Of a stretch of 64,000 bases of DNA, positions 11,371-22,628 are shown one piece after another (the stretch's first letter is position 1; every line of letters begins with the position of its first letter). The translations under genes were made by a program, and so were the position numbers. The stretch is taken from positions 744,001 through 808,000 of the forward strand of contig CAXHUL010000503.1 in assembly GCA_964019695.1 (NCBI GenBank). Direction: 5' to 3'. A model generated the notes under the pieces. The model saw only the letters and a list, made by a program, of their open reading frames with translations. It did not search any database and was not told the DNA's origin. Source of the stretch: Loripinus fragilis. Its lineage: Eukaryota > Mollusca > Bivalvia > Lucinida > Lucinidae.

Positions 11371-12628
11371 ACCCCCCGCAAACTTTGTTTGTAGGGGGTA
11401 TACTGTTTTCACGTTGTCCGTCCGTGCGTCCGTCCGTGCGTCCGTCCGTCCGTCCGTCCGTCCGTCCGTAACGCTTTGTTTCCTTAATAACTCGAAGAGT
11501 CATTGCTGGATTTTCATCAAACCTTGCAAACATGTTCATATATGCAAGACAAATACTTTAGACAAAAAAGTAAGGGCTAGGGGCCAATTCTCTTAGAGTT
11601 ATTTCCCTTTGTAGTTCTAAATGGCTTTTAATATAGTGCTTTTTCCTTAATAACTCGAAGAGGCATTGCTGGATTTTCATCAAACCTTGCAAACATGTTC
11701 ATATATGCAGGACAAATACTTAAGACAAAAAAGTAAGGGCTAGGGGCCAATTCTATTAGAGTTATTTCCCTTTGTAGTTCTAAATGGCTTTTAATATAGT
11801 GCTTTGTGCTTATGCTATTATAGGCCATATACGGGCCAATCAACTCCTACCACAGCTTTCGATGGAACAATTTGATACTTTTCCTATACAATGTAGACAC
11901 ATTGAACATATGCATGAAGGAGTTTAGTTCAGAAAAGATAATTTTGACAAAATAACAGCTGTGAGAACTTAGACAATTTTTCCCTAATAAGGTGTTTGTA
12001 TATGCATAGACAGTGCCTTTATGGGCCGATCAACTCCTACCACAGCTTTTTATGGAGCAATTTGATACTTTGCCTATACAATGTAGACACATTTAACATA
12101 TGCATGAAGAAGTTTGGTTTAGAAAAAATATTTTTTGACAAAATGACAGCTGTGAGAACTTAGAAAATTCTCCCTAATAAGGCTTTTGTATATGCATAGA
12201 TGGTGCCTTCATGGGCCGATCAACTCCTACCACAGCTTTTGATGGAACAATTTCAGACTTTGCCTATACAATTTAAACACATTGAACATATGCATGAAGG
12301 AGTTTTGTTCAGAAAAAATAATTTTTGACGAAATGACAGCTGTGAGAACTTAGACAATTTTTCCCTTATTAGGCTTTTGTATATGCATAGATGGTGCCTT
12401 CATGGGCTGATCAACTCCTACTACAGCTTTTGATGGAACAATTTGATACTTTGCGGATACAATGTAGACACATTGAACATATGCATGAAGGAGTTTATAA
12501 TTTTTGTTTGCACAGATTCTACTGAAATCTTCTTATCAAAACTAAGGTCTTCTTGTTCGAACTATAACTTGCCAAGTTTTTTCACTGACTCTTACTGTGC
12601 GGGGGGTATCTAATAAGCATTGCTTATT
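11371..12628. mobile_element. Hairpin/GTCC-microsatellite element 1 with 185-bp repeats
   Basis: Starts with the hairpin ACCCCCCGCAAACTTTGTTT / GTAGGGGGTAT, then a (GTCC)n-like microsatellite at 11417-11468. After that come about four units of roughly 185 bp (each with GATCAACTCCTACCACAGCT and GAACATATGCATGAAGGAGT). It ends near GGGGGGTATCTAATAAGCAT. A truncated second copy lies at 32184-33498. The layout resembles non-autonomous Helitron-like elements described in bivalves; that assignment is from memory. Confidence 0.7.
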
Positions 12629-12766
12629 GACTTTTTTCATTTCATTCAAATTTTACAGAAGGTATGATAAAATACAGGTCAAGTTTGAATTTGGGGTTCG
12701 TTTGCAAACTTTTGACTGAGTTATGGCCCTTTTTTACTTAGGTTTAGGCTTATGCAGAAGCTTTAT

Positions 12767-13003
12767 GAGCCGCGACATGTGATTTCCAACGATGTGACAT
12801 TTTGATAAGTGTAGACTCAGATGAGCCTGTGCAGCCTCCTTTGAAACTTAGAAACTTCAAATGATGTTCGGTCAGTAGCTTAACAGTCATAGAATATTCA
12901 AGCGACTAGCAAAGGCTTTGATCAGACTATGCATATGCGCAGGCTGATCTGAGGTTTTGCTTGTCGCATATACCACATTGTTGGAAATCTTATGTCGTGG
13001 CTC
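12767..13003. mobile_element. Palindromic MITE, family GAGCC
   Basis: The ends read GAGCC(G/A)(C/T)GACATGTGATTTC and the complement. The interior contains GATCAGACTATGCATATGCG and GCAGGCTGATCTGA as an internal hairpin. About 237 bp. Nine further copies in either orientation are scattered from 30 to 51 kb. Confidence 0.85.
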
Positions 13004-13266
13004 ATATTGGCTTTTTTCGTGGATAAACTTTTTATTTCTCTAAAACTATAAAATCTGAAAACTTCTCACTATAGGCCATGATTACCCATAGCCTGTAGAT
13101 AAGCATGACATTGATTAAAATTTTACCCCACCACCCTGACCCCTTAGGTGGGGTCAGTGGGGTCAAAGGTCAAATATTTATTTTTCGCAATAACTCTGTC
13201 AGTTGTCAATATTTTTACTGAAATTTAGAGGTACAATAAATATGAAATATGCCAAACGTGATTTTT

Positions 13267-14117
13267 AGCTCACCTGAGCCGAAGGCTCATTGGTGAGCTA
13301 ATAGTATACCAGTGACTCCGTCGTCCGTCGTCCGTCCGTCCGTCGTCCGTCAACATTTTCAAACATCTTCTCCTCTGAAACTACTGGGCCAATTGAACTC
13401 ATATTTCATATGGAGACTCCTTAGGATGGGGAAACGAAAGTTTGTTCAAATGGTCTTGGTCACATGACCAAGATGGCCGCCATGCCCATATATGGTAAAA
13501 ACCCTTAAAAAATCTTCTTCTCCAGAACCAGAAGGCCGATGACCTTGGGACTTGGTATGTAGCATTGGGGTTGTGGGGCCTAATAAGTTTGTACAAATGA
13601 TGATCCTAGGTTGACCTTGACCTACTTAACGTCAAGGTCAAATTTGCTTCCTAATGCATTTAAATGGGAAAATTTCTGAAAAGTTGATTTTTTTGAAAAC
13701 TGTGGAAGCCTAAGTCATTATTCTCACTTGATATGTTTAACCTAATGAGACAATGGCTATAAAAAAGTTCAAAAGGTCAAGGTTGACCTTTGACCTTTCA
13801 GCTTAGGTCGCTCATATTGGAGTCCCATCAATATATTAAAACATAGTTTTCTCACAAACCATTGGCCCATTTGAACTCAAATTTCATGTGAAGACTCCTT
13901 ATGATAAGTTAGCCAAATTTATGCAAAATATCTTGGTCACGTGACCAAGATGGCTGCCACGCCCATATATGGTAAAAACCATTTAAAAATCTTCTTCTCC
14001 AGAACCAGAAGGCCGATGACCTTGGGACTTGGTATGTAGCAATGGGAATGTGGGGCCTACCATGTTTGTTCAAATGATGATCCTAGGTTGACCTTGACCT
14101 ACTTAACGTCAAGTTTT
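13267..14117. mobile_element. Hairpin/GTCC-microsatellite element (AGCTCACC type)
   Basis: Begins with the hairpin AGCTCACCTGAGCC...GGTGAGCT (13267-13299). A CGTCCGTCC microsatellite follows at 13318-13351. Two diverged copies of a roughly 500-bp block then carry CTTCTTCTCCAGAACCAGAA and TTGACCTTGACCTACTTAAC. The block includes a perfect TGACCTTTGACCT (13784-13796). The element resembles a very widespread molluscan repeat. Open frames inside are shadows. Confidence 0.75.
13784..13796. promoter_or_regulatory. Perfect DR1 nuclear-receptor motif
   Basis: TGACCTTTGACCT is two TGACCT half-sites spaced by one base, the consensus DR1 for RXR heterodimers or HNF4-type receptors. It sits inside a repeat element, so function is not implied. 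Confidence 0.4.
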
Positions 14118-14445
14118 GTTTTTAATTACCACTGAAAACTATTTTATAGTCATCTAATTTTGATCTGTATGATACCCAAGGAGACCTTAGGGGTTGGAGA
14201 AATGGGATTTATAGTTTGTGATCTAGAAGTTTCTCTGAAATAACCCTTTGCCGGGGATATAAATTTGACAAATTTGCCTTGTTTGACTTCTGTTTTGGCA
14301 AGGGACACATCCGATTTTGGAATTCTAGTTATTTTTCTCACCAAAAGAAATATGATGTTGCACATGGAAAGTGTCTGAGTGAATGAGACTCTTGCAGTAG
14401 TTACCCATTTATAGTGAACTATTTTGAACTTTATCCAACTATATA

Positions 14446-14650
14446 CAGTAAAACCTGTCTTAAGCGGCCACTCAAAAAGAAGACCAAAGTGGTTTTCAAG
14501 ACTGATTATCACTTTATGCAGGTCAAAAGTATTGCAGAATGCTCAAAGGGGAGCATTCTGCAATACTTTTGACTTTCATTAAGCTACCATTTGTCATTAA
14601 GATCTTTGTTTTGTCTGTTTTTGAGTGGCCGCTTAAGACAGGTTTTACTG
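14446..14650. mobile_element. Palindromic MITE with 33-bp perfect TIRs
   Basis: The left arm CAGTAAAACCTGTCTTAAGC continues to AAAAA and is repeated exactly in inverse orientation at the right end. A second inner palindrome is AGTATTGCAGAATGCTC and complement. ATA flanks both ends. A diverged second copy lies at 34668-34868. Confidence 0.85.
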
Positions 14651-15280
14651 ATACATAATATTCCAGATTTTCACGTTTCTTTTGAATGCAGCAGGACTAA
14701 ACTCCAGCTGTAATGTTTTTAGAACTGTTTTCTCATGATAACTTTTACTGCATCATTTACTGAAAAAAATTCTCGAGATGAAAAGTATTCAGGAACACCT
14801 CCACCAACTTCTCCAAACAGTTTCACCACCCAAGATGCTGGCAATTCCTCTATGCTTAGATGCACTCTTTGTACATTTTAAGCAAAGCGCAAATAAACCA
14901 AGTCCAAGATGCCTGTCAAAAAAGTTAAATTGCGCCACCCACATTCAATTACTAAAGCGATGGATGGCTTGTTCAAATATGATGGAAATCGGGCCTAATA
15001 TTCCCTCGTGCGTTAAGCTAGTGGGTTGTCTAAAAAACGTTCATTCATAGCATGGGCATAAGAGCATACAATTGCACGTCCCTTTGTTCCTACAAATGAG
15101 CGTGCTTAAAGTTGATTCTGCATATGCATGGTAAATTCTGAGCATGTTAACGGTAGTTTAACGATGTGCACAACCTTTGAATAAACAGGATATGCACAGC
15201 TTACAAATATTTTTTGATACTACCCCTCTCTGTCACGCCTATAAAAATTTTTACCTGTCAATAAAAGACTTAGAAATTAT
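14651..15280. other. Gene A intron, no supported feature
   Basis: Two short overlapping open frames (14723-14881 and 14778-15050, different frames) were examined and not accepted as exons. No repeat family is recognised. Confidence 0.35.
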
Positions 15281-16020
15281 GTCTCCCCCCTTTAGGGTCG
15301 GGAGACATATTGTTTTTCCCCTGGTGTCCGTCTGTCTGTCTGTCACAAATAGTGTCTGCTCTATAACTTGAAAACCGCTTAAGCTATATTCACGAAACTT
15401 TATACAAATATCAATCAGCATGAGATGACGTGCAGAGTGCAAGAATGGTAACTCAGTCGTTTATACTTTTTGAGTTATTTCCCTTTGAACTGTGTGCAAC
15501 ACAAAAATCGTGTCTGCTCTATAACTTGAAAACCACTTAATCTATATTCAGAAAACTTTATACAAATATCAATTAGCATGAGATAACGTGCAGAGTGCAA
15601 GAATGGTAGCTCTGCCTTTTATACTTTTTGAGTCATTTCCCTTGGACTTTTGTGCATATGCTCTATAACTTGAAAACCGCTTAAGCTATATTCACAAAAC
15701 TTTATACAAATATCAATCAGCATGAGATGACGTGCAGAGTGCAAGAATGGTAACTCTGCCGTTTACACTTTTTGAGTTATTTCCCTTGGAACTTTGTCCA
15801 ACACAAAAACAATTATCTATGACTATATCATACCAGGTTATGATTGTGCAATAGTTAACTACATTGACAGATATCTTTACTAGATTCGAGCTGAATGTCT
15901 GCATGAAATAACTAGAATTTCCGTTAGAAATTGTATTTAATGTTTCTGTTTGAAATTGTATTTAATGACTCATGCTTTTGACATCAAAAGGGGGGAGACA
16001 TCTGTTTTTTTGTAGAAAAA
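15281..16020. mobile_element. Hairpin/GTCT-microsatellite element (GTCTCCCCCC type)
   Basis: Starts with the hairpin GTCTCCCCCC...GGGAGAC, followed by a (GTCT)n microsatellite at 15326-15344. Three units of about 150-180 bp contain CTCTATAACTTGAAAACCGC and GATGACGTGCAGAGTGCAAG. It closes with AAAGGGGGGAGACA near 15990. The architecture matches the other hairpin/microsatellite elements but the sequence is unrelated. Confidence 0.7.
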
Positions 16021-17448
16021 CAATTCTAGTTTAGGATGAATTCAATTTATTTCAAAATTTTCATCTATGTACACAAAAATCCGTTTGAGCCACAAGCACC
16101 AGACCATTTGGTGAAGGTGGCGGAAAGTCTCCTATACAACTTTCATCGCGAACACATTTTGCTAAAATTTAAGATAAAAAAGTTATAGCAAAAATTTAGC
16201 TCTAAAAACTTTACAGCCAGAGTTTATACACCGTAATATCACTGGGACTGATAATCCACCAAAATTACACTGAATTTTTCAAAATATCAGTCAAAAGCTA
16301 AATATATTACCGAAACACCGATATTACGGAGTAATTACACTGATATATCAGTTTCATTTTCACCCGGGGAGTTCCCATTACAAACAAATGGCAAACTACA
16401 TGTTTCCATTTTTATTTTGCATGAGTCTTTAAAAACTGATATCAAGGCACCTACTATAGTTTGTCAATCAATAATAGTCCAGAGTTGTCAATTTGTTGGT
16501 CCACGTTTTCAAAGATGTATATCGCTAAAAAAAGGTGGCCAGTTTAACCCTTCGTATACGATAAACCCCTAAATGACTACTTTTACAAACAGTGAAGACC
16601 CAGGGTAAAGTAAAATAAAAGCTGCAGACAAAAATACACTATTGTTTTTTTTTTAATCTATAATCTGAAACCATTGGATATGAGCAATAGACTATCCCAA
16701 GTTTATTGCATCAATCCATTATTATACAAAGGTTTCATAAATTAGTACAGGTATATCATTCACAGACTGGCTTCGAAATTTGGCACTTGTATTGTGGAAA
16801 AATTCTAGTCTGATTGGCAAATGATTTAGGCTAAAACCTGAAAAAGTCAGTTTTGTTTGATTTGATTCTTTGCACCCCAGTCAACATTTTTCAGATATTT
16901 TGGGATGAGTCTTCCTGGGTTGAACCAGTACTAATCAATGATTAATTTTTCTTGCTCAAGGACACAACAAAATTTTGAAGGCATACTGCAAGTTTTAACA
17001 TTTGAATTTCAAAAGTTCAGGATTTTGGAAATTTTGAACTTTCACCCATGTCAATATGAAATAGTTACTTTCCTTCAATCATCCATATTCACGTAATACC
17101 GAAAGGTATCCACTTTACCAGTCTATGTCACTCTTCTCTTATCATGTGCAGTCTCAAAATTGCAATATTACTATAAAGTATAGAAATTTTGAATTGTAAT
17201 ACAAAAAATGGAAACTAAATTCTAAAACTATTTACAGATGTGCAGTGTATATACTACCTGTGGTGTGCTGATTCTTATTTCCTAATTCATGGGATGAATT
17301 GGAAGATATATTCAGCATTAAAATATTGTGAAATGTTGAGGTTTCTCTTTTGCTACCATTTCTTTATATACAAATGTATACTTATTGCAAAAATCGTCAT
17401 TATTATGAACTTTTGTTATTCTATGTATCATTTTACTGTATTTTTTTA
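16021..17448. other. Gene A intron, largely featureless
   Basis: Apart from the SINE fragment at 16854-16990, I see no repeat family, exon or RNA gene. Composition is AT-rich. Confidence 0.4.
16854..16990 (-). mobile_element. SINE fragment
   Basis: On the minus strand it shares the 3' end AAAGAATCAAATCAAACAAA and the box CCAGGAAGACTCATCC / GTACTGGTTCAACC with the SINE at 40104-40308. The tRNA-like head is absent. Confidence 0.65.
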
Positions 17449-19075
17449 TGCCCCCAAAGGAACTTTGGGAGGCATATAGTAATCGCACTGTCCGTCCGTC
17501 CGTCCGTCAGTCCGTCCGTCCGTCAGTCCGTCCGTCCCGCTTTCGTGTCCGGTCCATATCTCCTATATTCTTTGAGGTAGGAATTCCAAATTTGGTGTGT
17601 GGATACATCTTGGGATGGCGGAGTGTCGCGTACCATTTTCGGGTCACTGTGACCTTGACCTTGACCTCTGACCTAGTTTTTAGAATAATCGTGTCCGGAG
17701 CATATCTCTTATATTATTTGAGGTAGGAATCTCAAATTTGGTGTGTGGATGCATCTTGGGATGACGAAGTGTCGCGTACCATAATTGGGTCACTGTGACC
17801 TTGAACTTGACCTCTGACCTAGTTTCTTGAAAACTGCATTGAGTCTGGTGTATATCTCCTATATTCTTTGAGATAGGAATTCCAAATTTGGTGTGTAAAT
17901 GCATCTTTGGATGACGGGGTGTCACATGCCATTTTTGGGTCACTGTGACCTTGACCTCTGACCTAGTTTTAAGAATTATTGTGTCCAGAGCATATCTCTT
18001 ATATTCTTTGAGTTAGGAATTCCAAATTTGGTGTGTGGATGCATCTTGGGATAGCGGAGTGTCATGTACCATTTTCGGGTCACTGTGACCTTGACCTTGA
18101 CCTCTGACCTAGTTTTTAGAATAATCTTGTCCATAGCATATCTCTTATATTATTTGAGGTAGGAATCTCAAATTTAGTGTGTGGATGCATCTTGGGATGA
18201 CGAAGTGTCGGGTACCATAATTGGGTCACTGTGACCTTGAACTTGACCTCTGACCTAGTTTCTAGAAACTACATTGAGTCTGGTGCATATCTCCTATTTT
18301 CTTTGAGATAGGAACTCCAATTTTGGTGTGTAAATACATCTTGGGATGACAGGGTGTCACATACCATTTTTGGGTCACTGTGACCTTGACCTCTGACCTA
18401 GTTTTAAGAATTATTGTGTCCCGAGCATTTCTCATATATTCCTTGAGTTAGGAATTCCAATTTTGGTGTATGGATGCATCTTGGAATAGGGGAGTGTCAT
18501 GTACCATTTTCGGGTCACTGTGACCTTGACCTCTGACCTAGTTTTTAGAATAATCATGTCCAGAGCGTATCTCTTATATTATTTGAGGTAGGAATCTCAA
18601 ATTTGGTGTGTGGATGCATCTTGGGATGACGAAGTGTCACTTACCATAATTGGGTCACTGTGACTTTGAACTTGACCTCTGACCTAGTTTCTAGAAACTG
18701 GTGCATATCTCCTATATTCTTTGAAATAGGAATTCCAAATTTGGTATGTAAATGCATCTTGGGATGCCTGAGTGTCACAAACCATTTTATGGTCACTGTG
18801 ACCTTGACCTCTGACCTAGTTTTCAAGAATTATTGTGTCCAGAGCATATCTCCTATATTATTTGATGTAGGAATCCCAAATTTGGGGTGGTGATTCCTCT
18901 TTGGATGGCGGAGTGGTGCATACAATTTTGAGTCATTTTGACCTTGACATTGACTTCTGGCTTCATTTCTAGGTTTTTCTTGCTATATTATAGCTATCTT
19001 TCCTCAAATGTGTCTTGTGCTAGACCAATTCCTTTGGGGGCATTCGTCACGTGTTTGTGACATTTCTTGTTTTTT
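17449..19075. mobile_element. Hairpin/GTCC-microsatellite element (ATGCCCCCAAAGG type)
   Basis: The left end ATGCCCCCAAAGGAACTTTG forms a hairpin with GGGAGGCAT. (GTCC)n follows at 17490-17536. About nine tandem units of 138-150 bp come next. The element ends near CTTTGGGGGCATTCGTCACG (19031-19050). Each unit contains ATATCTC(C/T)TATATT, AAATTTGGTGTGTGGATGCA and GGGTCACTGTGACCTTGACC. A decayed reverse-oriented relative lies at 44860-45200. Confidence 0.75.
17642..18803. promoter_or_regulatory. Array of eight perfect ERE palindromes with TGACCT half-sites
   Basis: GGTCACTGTGACC (GGTCAnnnTGACC, the consensus estrogen response element) occurs at 17642, 17788, 17938, 18078, 18224, 18373, 18513 and 18791. 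A one-base variant is at 18653. Each is followed by two to three TGACCT-like half-sites (TGACCTTGACCTCTGACCT). Seen directly. That any receptor binds it is inference, because the motif is part of the repeat unit. Confidence 0.5.
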
Positions 19076-19208
19076 TTTTTTTTTTTTGTTGATTGATCTA
19101 TTTAGTTTTGTAAAAAATTGCACATTATTGTAACATATATTTGTATCATATGTGAGGGCCTCATGGAAGATTAGCACCATTGTTTGCTAAATGTTGTTAC
19201 CCTCTTTG
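19076..19208. repeat. Poly-T tract and AT-rich spacer
   Basis: A T run of about 17 bases at 19071-19087, then unremarkable sequence with an AATAAAG at 19209. Confidence 0.4.
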
Positions 19209-19215
19209 AATAAAG

Positions 19216-19287
19216 ACTTTACTTACTTACTTACAACCCCTCAGTCTTGAGTCCAGCATTCTACCACTTAGCCACTGGCTCAAATAT
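19216..19287 (-). mobile_element. tRNA-like SINE head fragment
   Basis: The minus strand reads GTGGCTAAGTGGTAGAATGC (A-box-like). It continues to a degenerate B-box and a CTTA-type simple repeat. It resembles the head of the SINE at 40104-40308 (GTGGCTCAGTGGTAGAGTGC). Confidence 0.45.
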
Positions 19288-19391
19288 TTAAAAGTCATTA
19301 AATCATGGTGTATCTATTTACTTTGTGTCTTGTGTGAGGTCAAAGTTTGGTTATGGAAAACCTCTGTACATTAATTTTATTGTCTTTTCAG

Positions 19392-19736
19392 ATCCAGCTA
19401 ACGTCAAACAGCCCCTTGGAAAAGAACCATTCAGGGAACCTGTATCGTCTATTGCAGTTGGGTGTCAACTAGATCCTGCAGATCCATTTCTTTCAGTAGT
19501 TTTGCTTTTACCTGTTGTACTCATAATGGACTTATCTTATTTAACTGTTGGTCATTTTGAGTGCAACAGGCTTCCTCATAGTCATCAATTGTCTGATCCC
19601 CTTTTACCTATTGATCTCAGAATGGACTTATCTCATTGGAGTGTTGGTCATTTTGAGTGCAATAGGCTTCCTCATTGTCATCACTTGTCTGATCCCCTTT
19701 TACCTATTGCTCTCAAAATGGAACTGTTGGTCATTT
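19392..19736 (+). CDS. Gene A, third visible exon; 3' border uncertain
   Basis: The acceptor TCTTTTCAG|ATCC restores the split GAT codon left by the phase-1 end of the 8660-9424 exon. The first part (DPANVKQPLGKEPFREP...) looks coding. No strong phase-1 donor is visible, and the frame runs to a TAG at 19734-19736. From about 19530 the sequence becomes a roughly 93-bp repeat (VGHFECNRLPH...LSDPLLP) that leads straight into the 108-bp satellite. Either the exon ends early at a weak donor, for example near 19455-19485, or the satellite invaded the exon. The end given is the stop codon, not a proven border. Confidence 0.45.
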
Positions 19737-19789
19737 AGAGTGCAATAGGCTTCCTTATTGTCATCACTTGTCTGATCCCCTTTTATCTT

Positions 19790-20982
19790 TAATACAGCAG
19801 GCTTGGATTTTCCAAACAGATAGAATTCCTTCAACTCACTGGGCCCTAGACATATGCAGGTTGTCTAGTGTCTCTACAGCAGAGCTGCTTGTATCTTTAA
19901 TACAGCAGGCTTGGATTTTCCAGACAGATAGAATTCCTTCAACTCACTGGGCCCTAGACATATGCAGGTTGTCTAGTGCCTTTATAGCAGAGCTGCTTGT
20001 ATCTTTAATACAGCAGGCTTGGATTTTCCAGACAGATAGAATTCCTTCAACTCACTGGGCCCTAGACATATGCAGGTTGTCTAGTGCCTTTGTAGCAGAG
20101 CTGCTTGTATCTTTAATACAGCAGGCTTGGATTTTCCAGACAGATAGAATTCCTTCAACTCACTGGGCCCTAGACATATGCAGGTTGTCTAGTGCCTTTA
20201 TAGCAGAGCTGCTTGTATCTTTAATACAGCAGGCTTGGATTTTCCAGACAGATAGAATTCCTTCAACTCACTGGGCCCTAGACATATGCAGGTTGTCTAG
20301 TGCCTTTGTAGCAGAGCTGCTTGTATCTTTAATACAGCAGGCTTGGATTTTCCAGACAGATAGAATTCCTTCAACTCACTGGGCCCTAGACATATGCAGG
20401 TTGTCTAGTGCCTTTGTAGCAGAGCTGCTTGTATCTTTAATACAGCAGGCTTGGATTTTCCAGACAGATAGAATTCCTTCAACTCACTGGGCCCTAGACA
20501 TGTGCAGGTTGTTTAGTGCCTTTGTAGCAGAGCTGCTTGTATCTTTGATACAGCAGGCTTGTATTTTCCAGACAGATAGAATTCCTTCAACTCACTGGGC
20601 CCTAGACATATGCAGGTTGTCAAGTGTCTCTACAGCAGAGCTGCTTGTATCTTTAATACAGCAGGCTTGGATTTTCCAGACAGATAGAATTCCTTCAACT
20701 CACTGGGCCCTAGACATATGCAGGTTGTCTAGTGCCTTTATAGCAGAGCTGCTTGTATCTTTAATACAGCAGGCTTGGATTTTCCAGACAGATAGAATTC
20801 CTTCAACTCACTGGGCCCTAGACATATGCAGGTTGTCTAGTGCCTTTGTAGCAGAGCTGCTTGTAACTTTAATACAGCAGGCTTGGATTTTCCAGACAGA
20901 TAGAATTCCTTCAACTCACTGGGCCCTAGACATATGCAGGTTGTCTAGTGCCTTTGTAGCAGAGCTGCTTGTATCTTTATAC
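19790..20982 (+). repeat. 108-bp minisatellite, 11 copies, open reading frame
   Basis: Eleven nearly identical 108-bp units (core CAGGCTTGGATTTTCCAGAC...GCAGAGCTGCTTGTATCTTT). The period equals 36 codons, so one plus-strand frame stays open for about 450 codons, translating to units such as AWIFQTDRIPSTHWALDICR. Units fall into VST, AFI and AFV subtypes in a partly repeating order. There is no homology to a known domain and no independent start. I annotate it as a satellite that could be translated only if joined to gene A exon 3. Confidence 0.85.
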
Positions 20983-22628
20983 CCTCGGTACGAAGTATAT
21001 AGGGGGTGTATAGTTTTTGCCTTTTCTGTAATTATGTTTGTTTGTCTGTCTGTTTGTTGGTTTGTCTGTCTGTCTGTATACTTTTTTTTCTGTCAAAGAT
21101 TTCTAAGCAACTACTTGACTTAGGATTCTGAAATTTGGTACAAAGCTTGAAAGTGATGAGTTGTATTGTGTAACAAAAAACAGCCACATATTGGATATCA
21201 GTCCCTTTATTTGTTCATTTTTCTTTCTCTCCAATGGAAATTTCTCTCACAGATTTCTCAGCTCCTATTGGAGCCAGTGTTTTCAAATTTTGTGTACACC
21301 TTCAGGAAGGCAAAGTGTACTGTGTAAATGGAAATTAAGATGCTAATTCTCATTTTGCCTTCTTTTTTCCTTTTTTCTTTTTTTCCTTCTTTCAATCTTA
21401 TATAATATATATATAGACATTTTTTTCTGTCAAAGATTTCTCAGCAACTACTTGAGTTAGGATTCTGAAATTTGGTACAAAGCTTGATAGTGATGAGTTG
21501 TATTGTGTAACCATAGAACAGCCACATATTGCTTATCAGTCCTTTTATTTGTTCATTTTTTCTTTCTCTCCAATGGAAATTTCTGTCACAGATTTCTCAG
21601 CTCCTATTGGAGCCAGTGTTTTCAAATTTTGTGTACACCTTCAGGAAGGCAAAGTGTACTTCGTAAATGGAAATTAAGATGCTAATCCTCATTTTGCCTT
21701 CTTTTTTCATTTTTTCTTTTTTTTCCTTCTTTCACTCTTATATAATATATATTTACTTTTTTTCTGTCAATTTCTCAGCAGCTACTTGAGTTAGGATTCT
21801 GAAATTTGGTACAAAGCTTGATAGTGATGAGTTGTATAGTGTAACAAAAGAACAGCCACATATTGCTTATCAGTCCTTTTATTTGTTCATTTTTTCTTTC
21901 TCTCCAATGGAAATTTCTGTCACAGATTTCTCAGCTCCTATTGGAGCCAGTGTTTTCAAATTTTGAAAGCAAAGTGTACTGTGTAAATGGAAATTAAGAT
22001 GCTAATCCTCATTTGGCCTCTTTTTTTCATTTTTTCTTTTTTTCCTTCTTTTACTCTTATATAATATATATAGACATTTTTTTTGGTCAAGGATTTCTCA
22101 GCAACTCTTTGAGTTAGGATTCTGAAATTTGGTACAAAGCTTGAAAGTAATGAGTTGTATTGTGTAACAAAAGAACAGCCACATATTGCTTATCAGTCCC
22201 TTTATTTGTTCATTTTTCTTTCTCTCCAATGGAAATTTCTGTCACAGATTTCTCAGCTCCTATTGGAGTTAGTGTTTTCAAATTTTGCGTACACCTTCAG
22301 GAAGGCAAAGTGTACTGTGTAAATGGAAATTAAGATGCTAATCCTCATTTTGCCTTCTTTTTTCATATTTTCTTTTTTTCTTCTTTCACTCTTATATAAT
22401 ATATATAGACTTTTTTCTGTCAATTTCTCAGCAACTACTTGAGTTAGGATTCTGAAATTTGGTACAAAGCTTGATAGTGATGAGTTGTATTGTGTAACAA
22501 AAGAACAGCCACATATAGCTTATCAGTCCTTATATTTGTTCATTTTTCTTTCTCTCCAATGGAAATTTCTGTCACAGATTTCTCAGCTCCTATTGGAGCC
22601 AGTGTTTTCAAATTTAGTGTACACCTTC
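20983..22628. repeat. T-rich block 1: about five ~340-bp tandem units
   Basis: Opens with ACCCTCGGTACGAAGTATAT / AGGGGGTGTATAG, a hairpin plus TGTCTGTCTG microsatellite head as in the other hairpin elements. Units of about 320-345 bp follow (starts near 21066, 21416, 21758, 22076, 22408). Each carries CTACTTGA(G/C)TTAGGATTCTG and CTCCTATTGGAGCCAGTGTT. Copied almost unchanged at 23658-25305. Confidence 0.85.

Noticed and set aside
11306..11596. Frames with GRTDG or VRASV/VRPSV repeats
   Set aside because: Translations of the (GTCC)n microsatellite in a hairpin element; the same happens near 17480-17540.
14723..15050. Two overlapping short plus-strand frames (one with GTPPPTSPNSFTTQDAGNSS, one with CLSKKLNCATH)
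   Set aside because: They resemble coding sequence slightly. But they are in different frames, lack paired splice signals in the phase used by gene A, and match nothing I recognise. They could be a frameshifted relic.
19790..20982. CRISPR-like array
   Set aside because: The units are contiguous 108-bp copies without unique spacers, in eukaryotic DNA.
19768..21123. 451-codon open frame as an independent gene
   Set aside because: It is produced by a 108-bp satellite whose period is a multiple of three. The first codon is TTG, there are no splice signals or homology, and the end runs into the T-rich repeat. Retained only as a repeat with a possible link to gene A.
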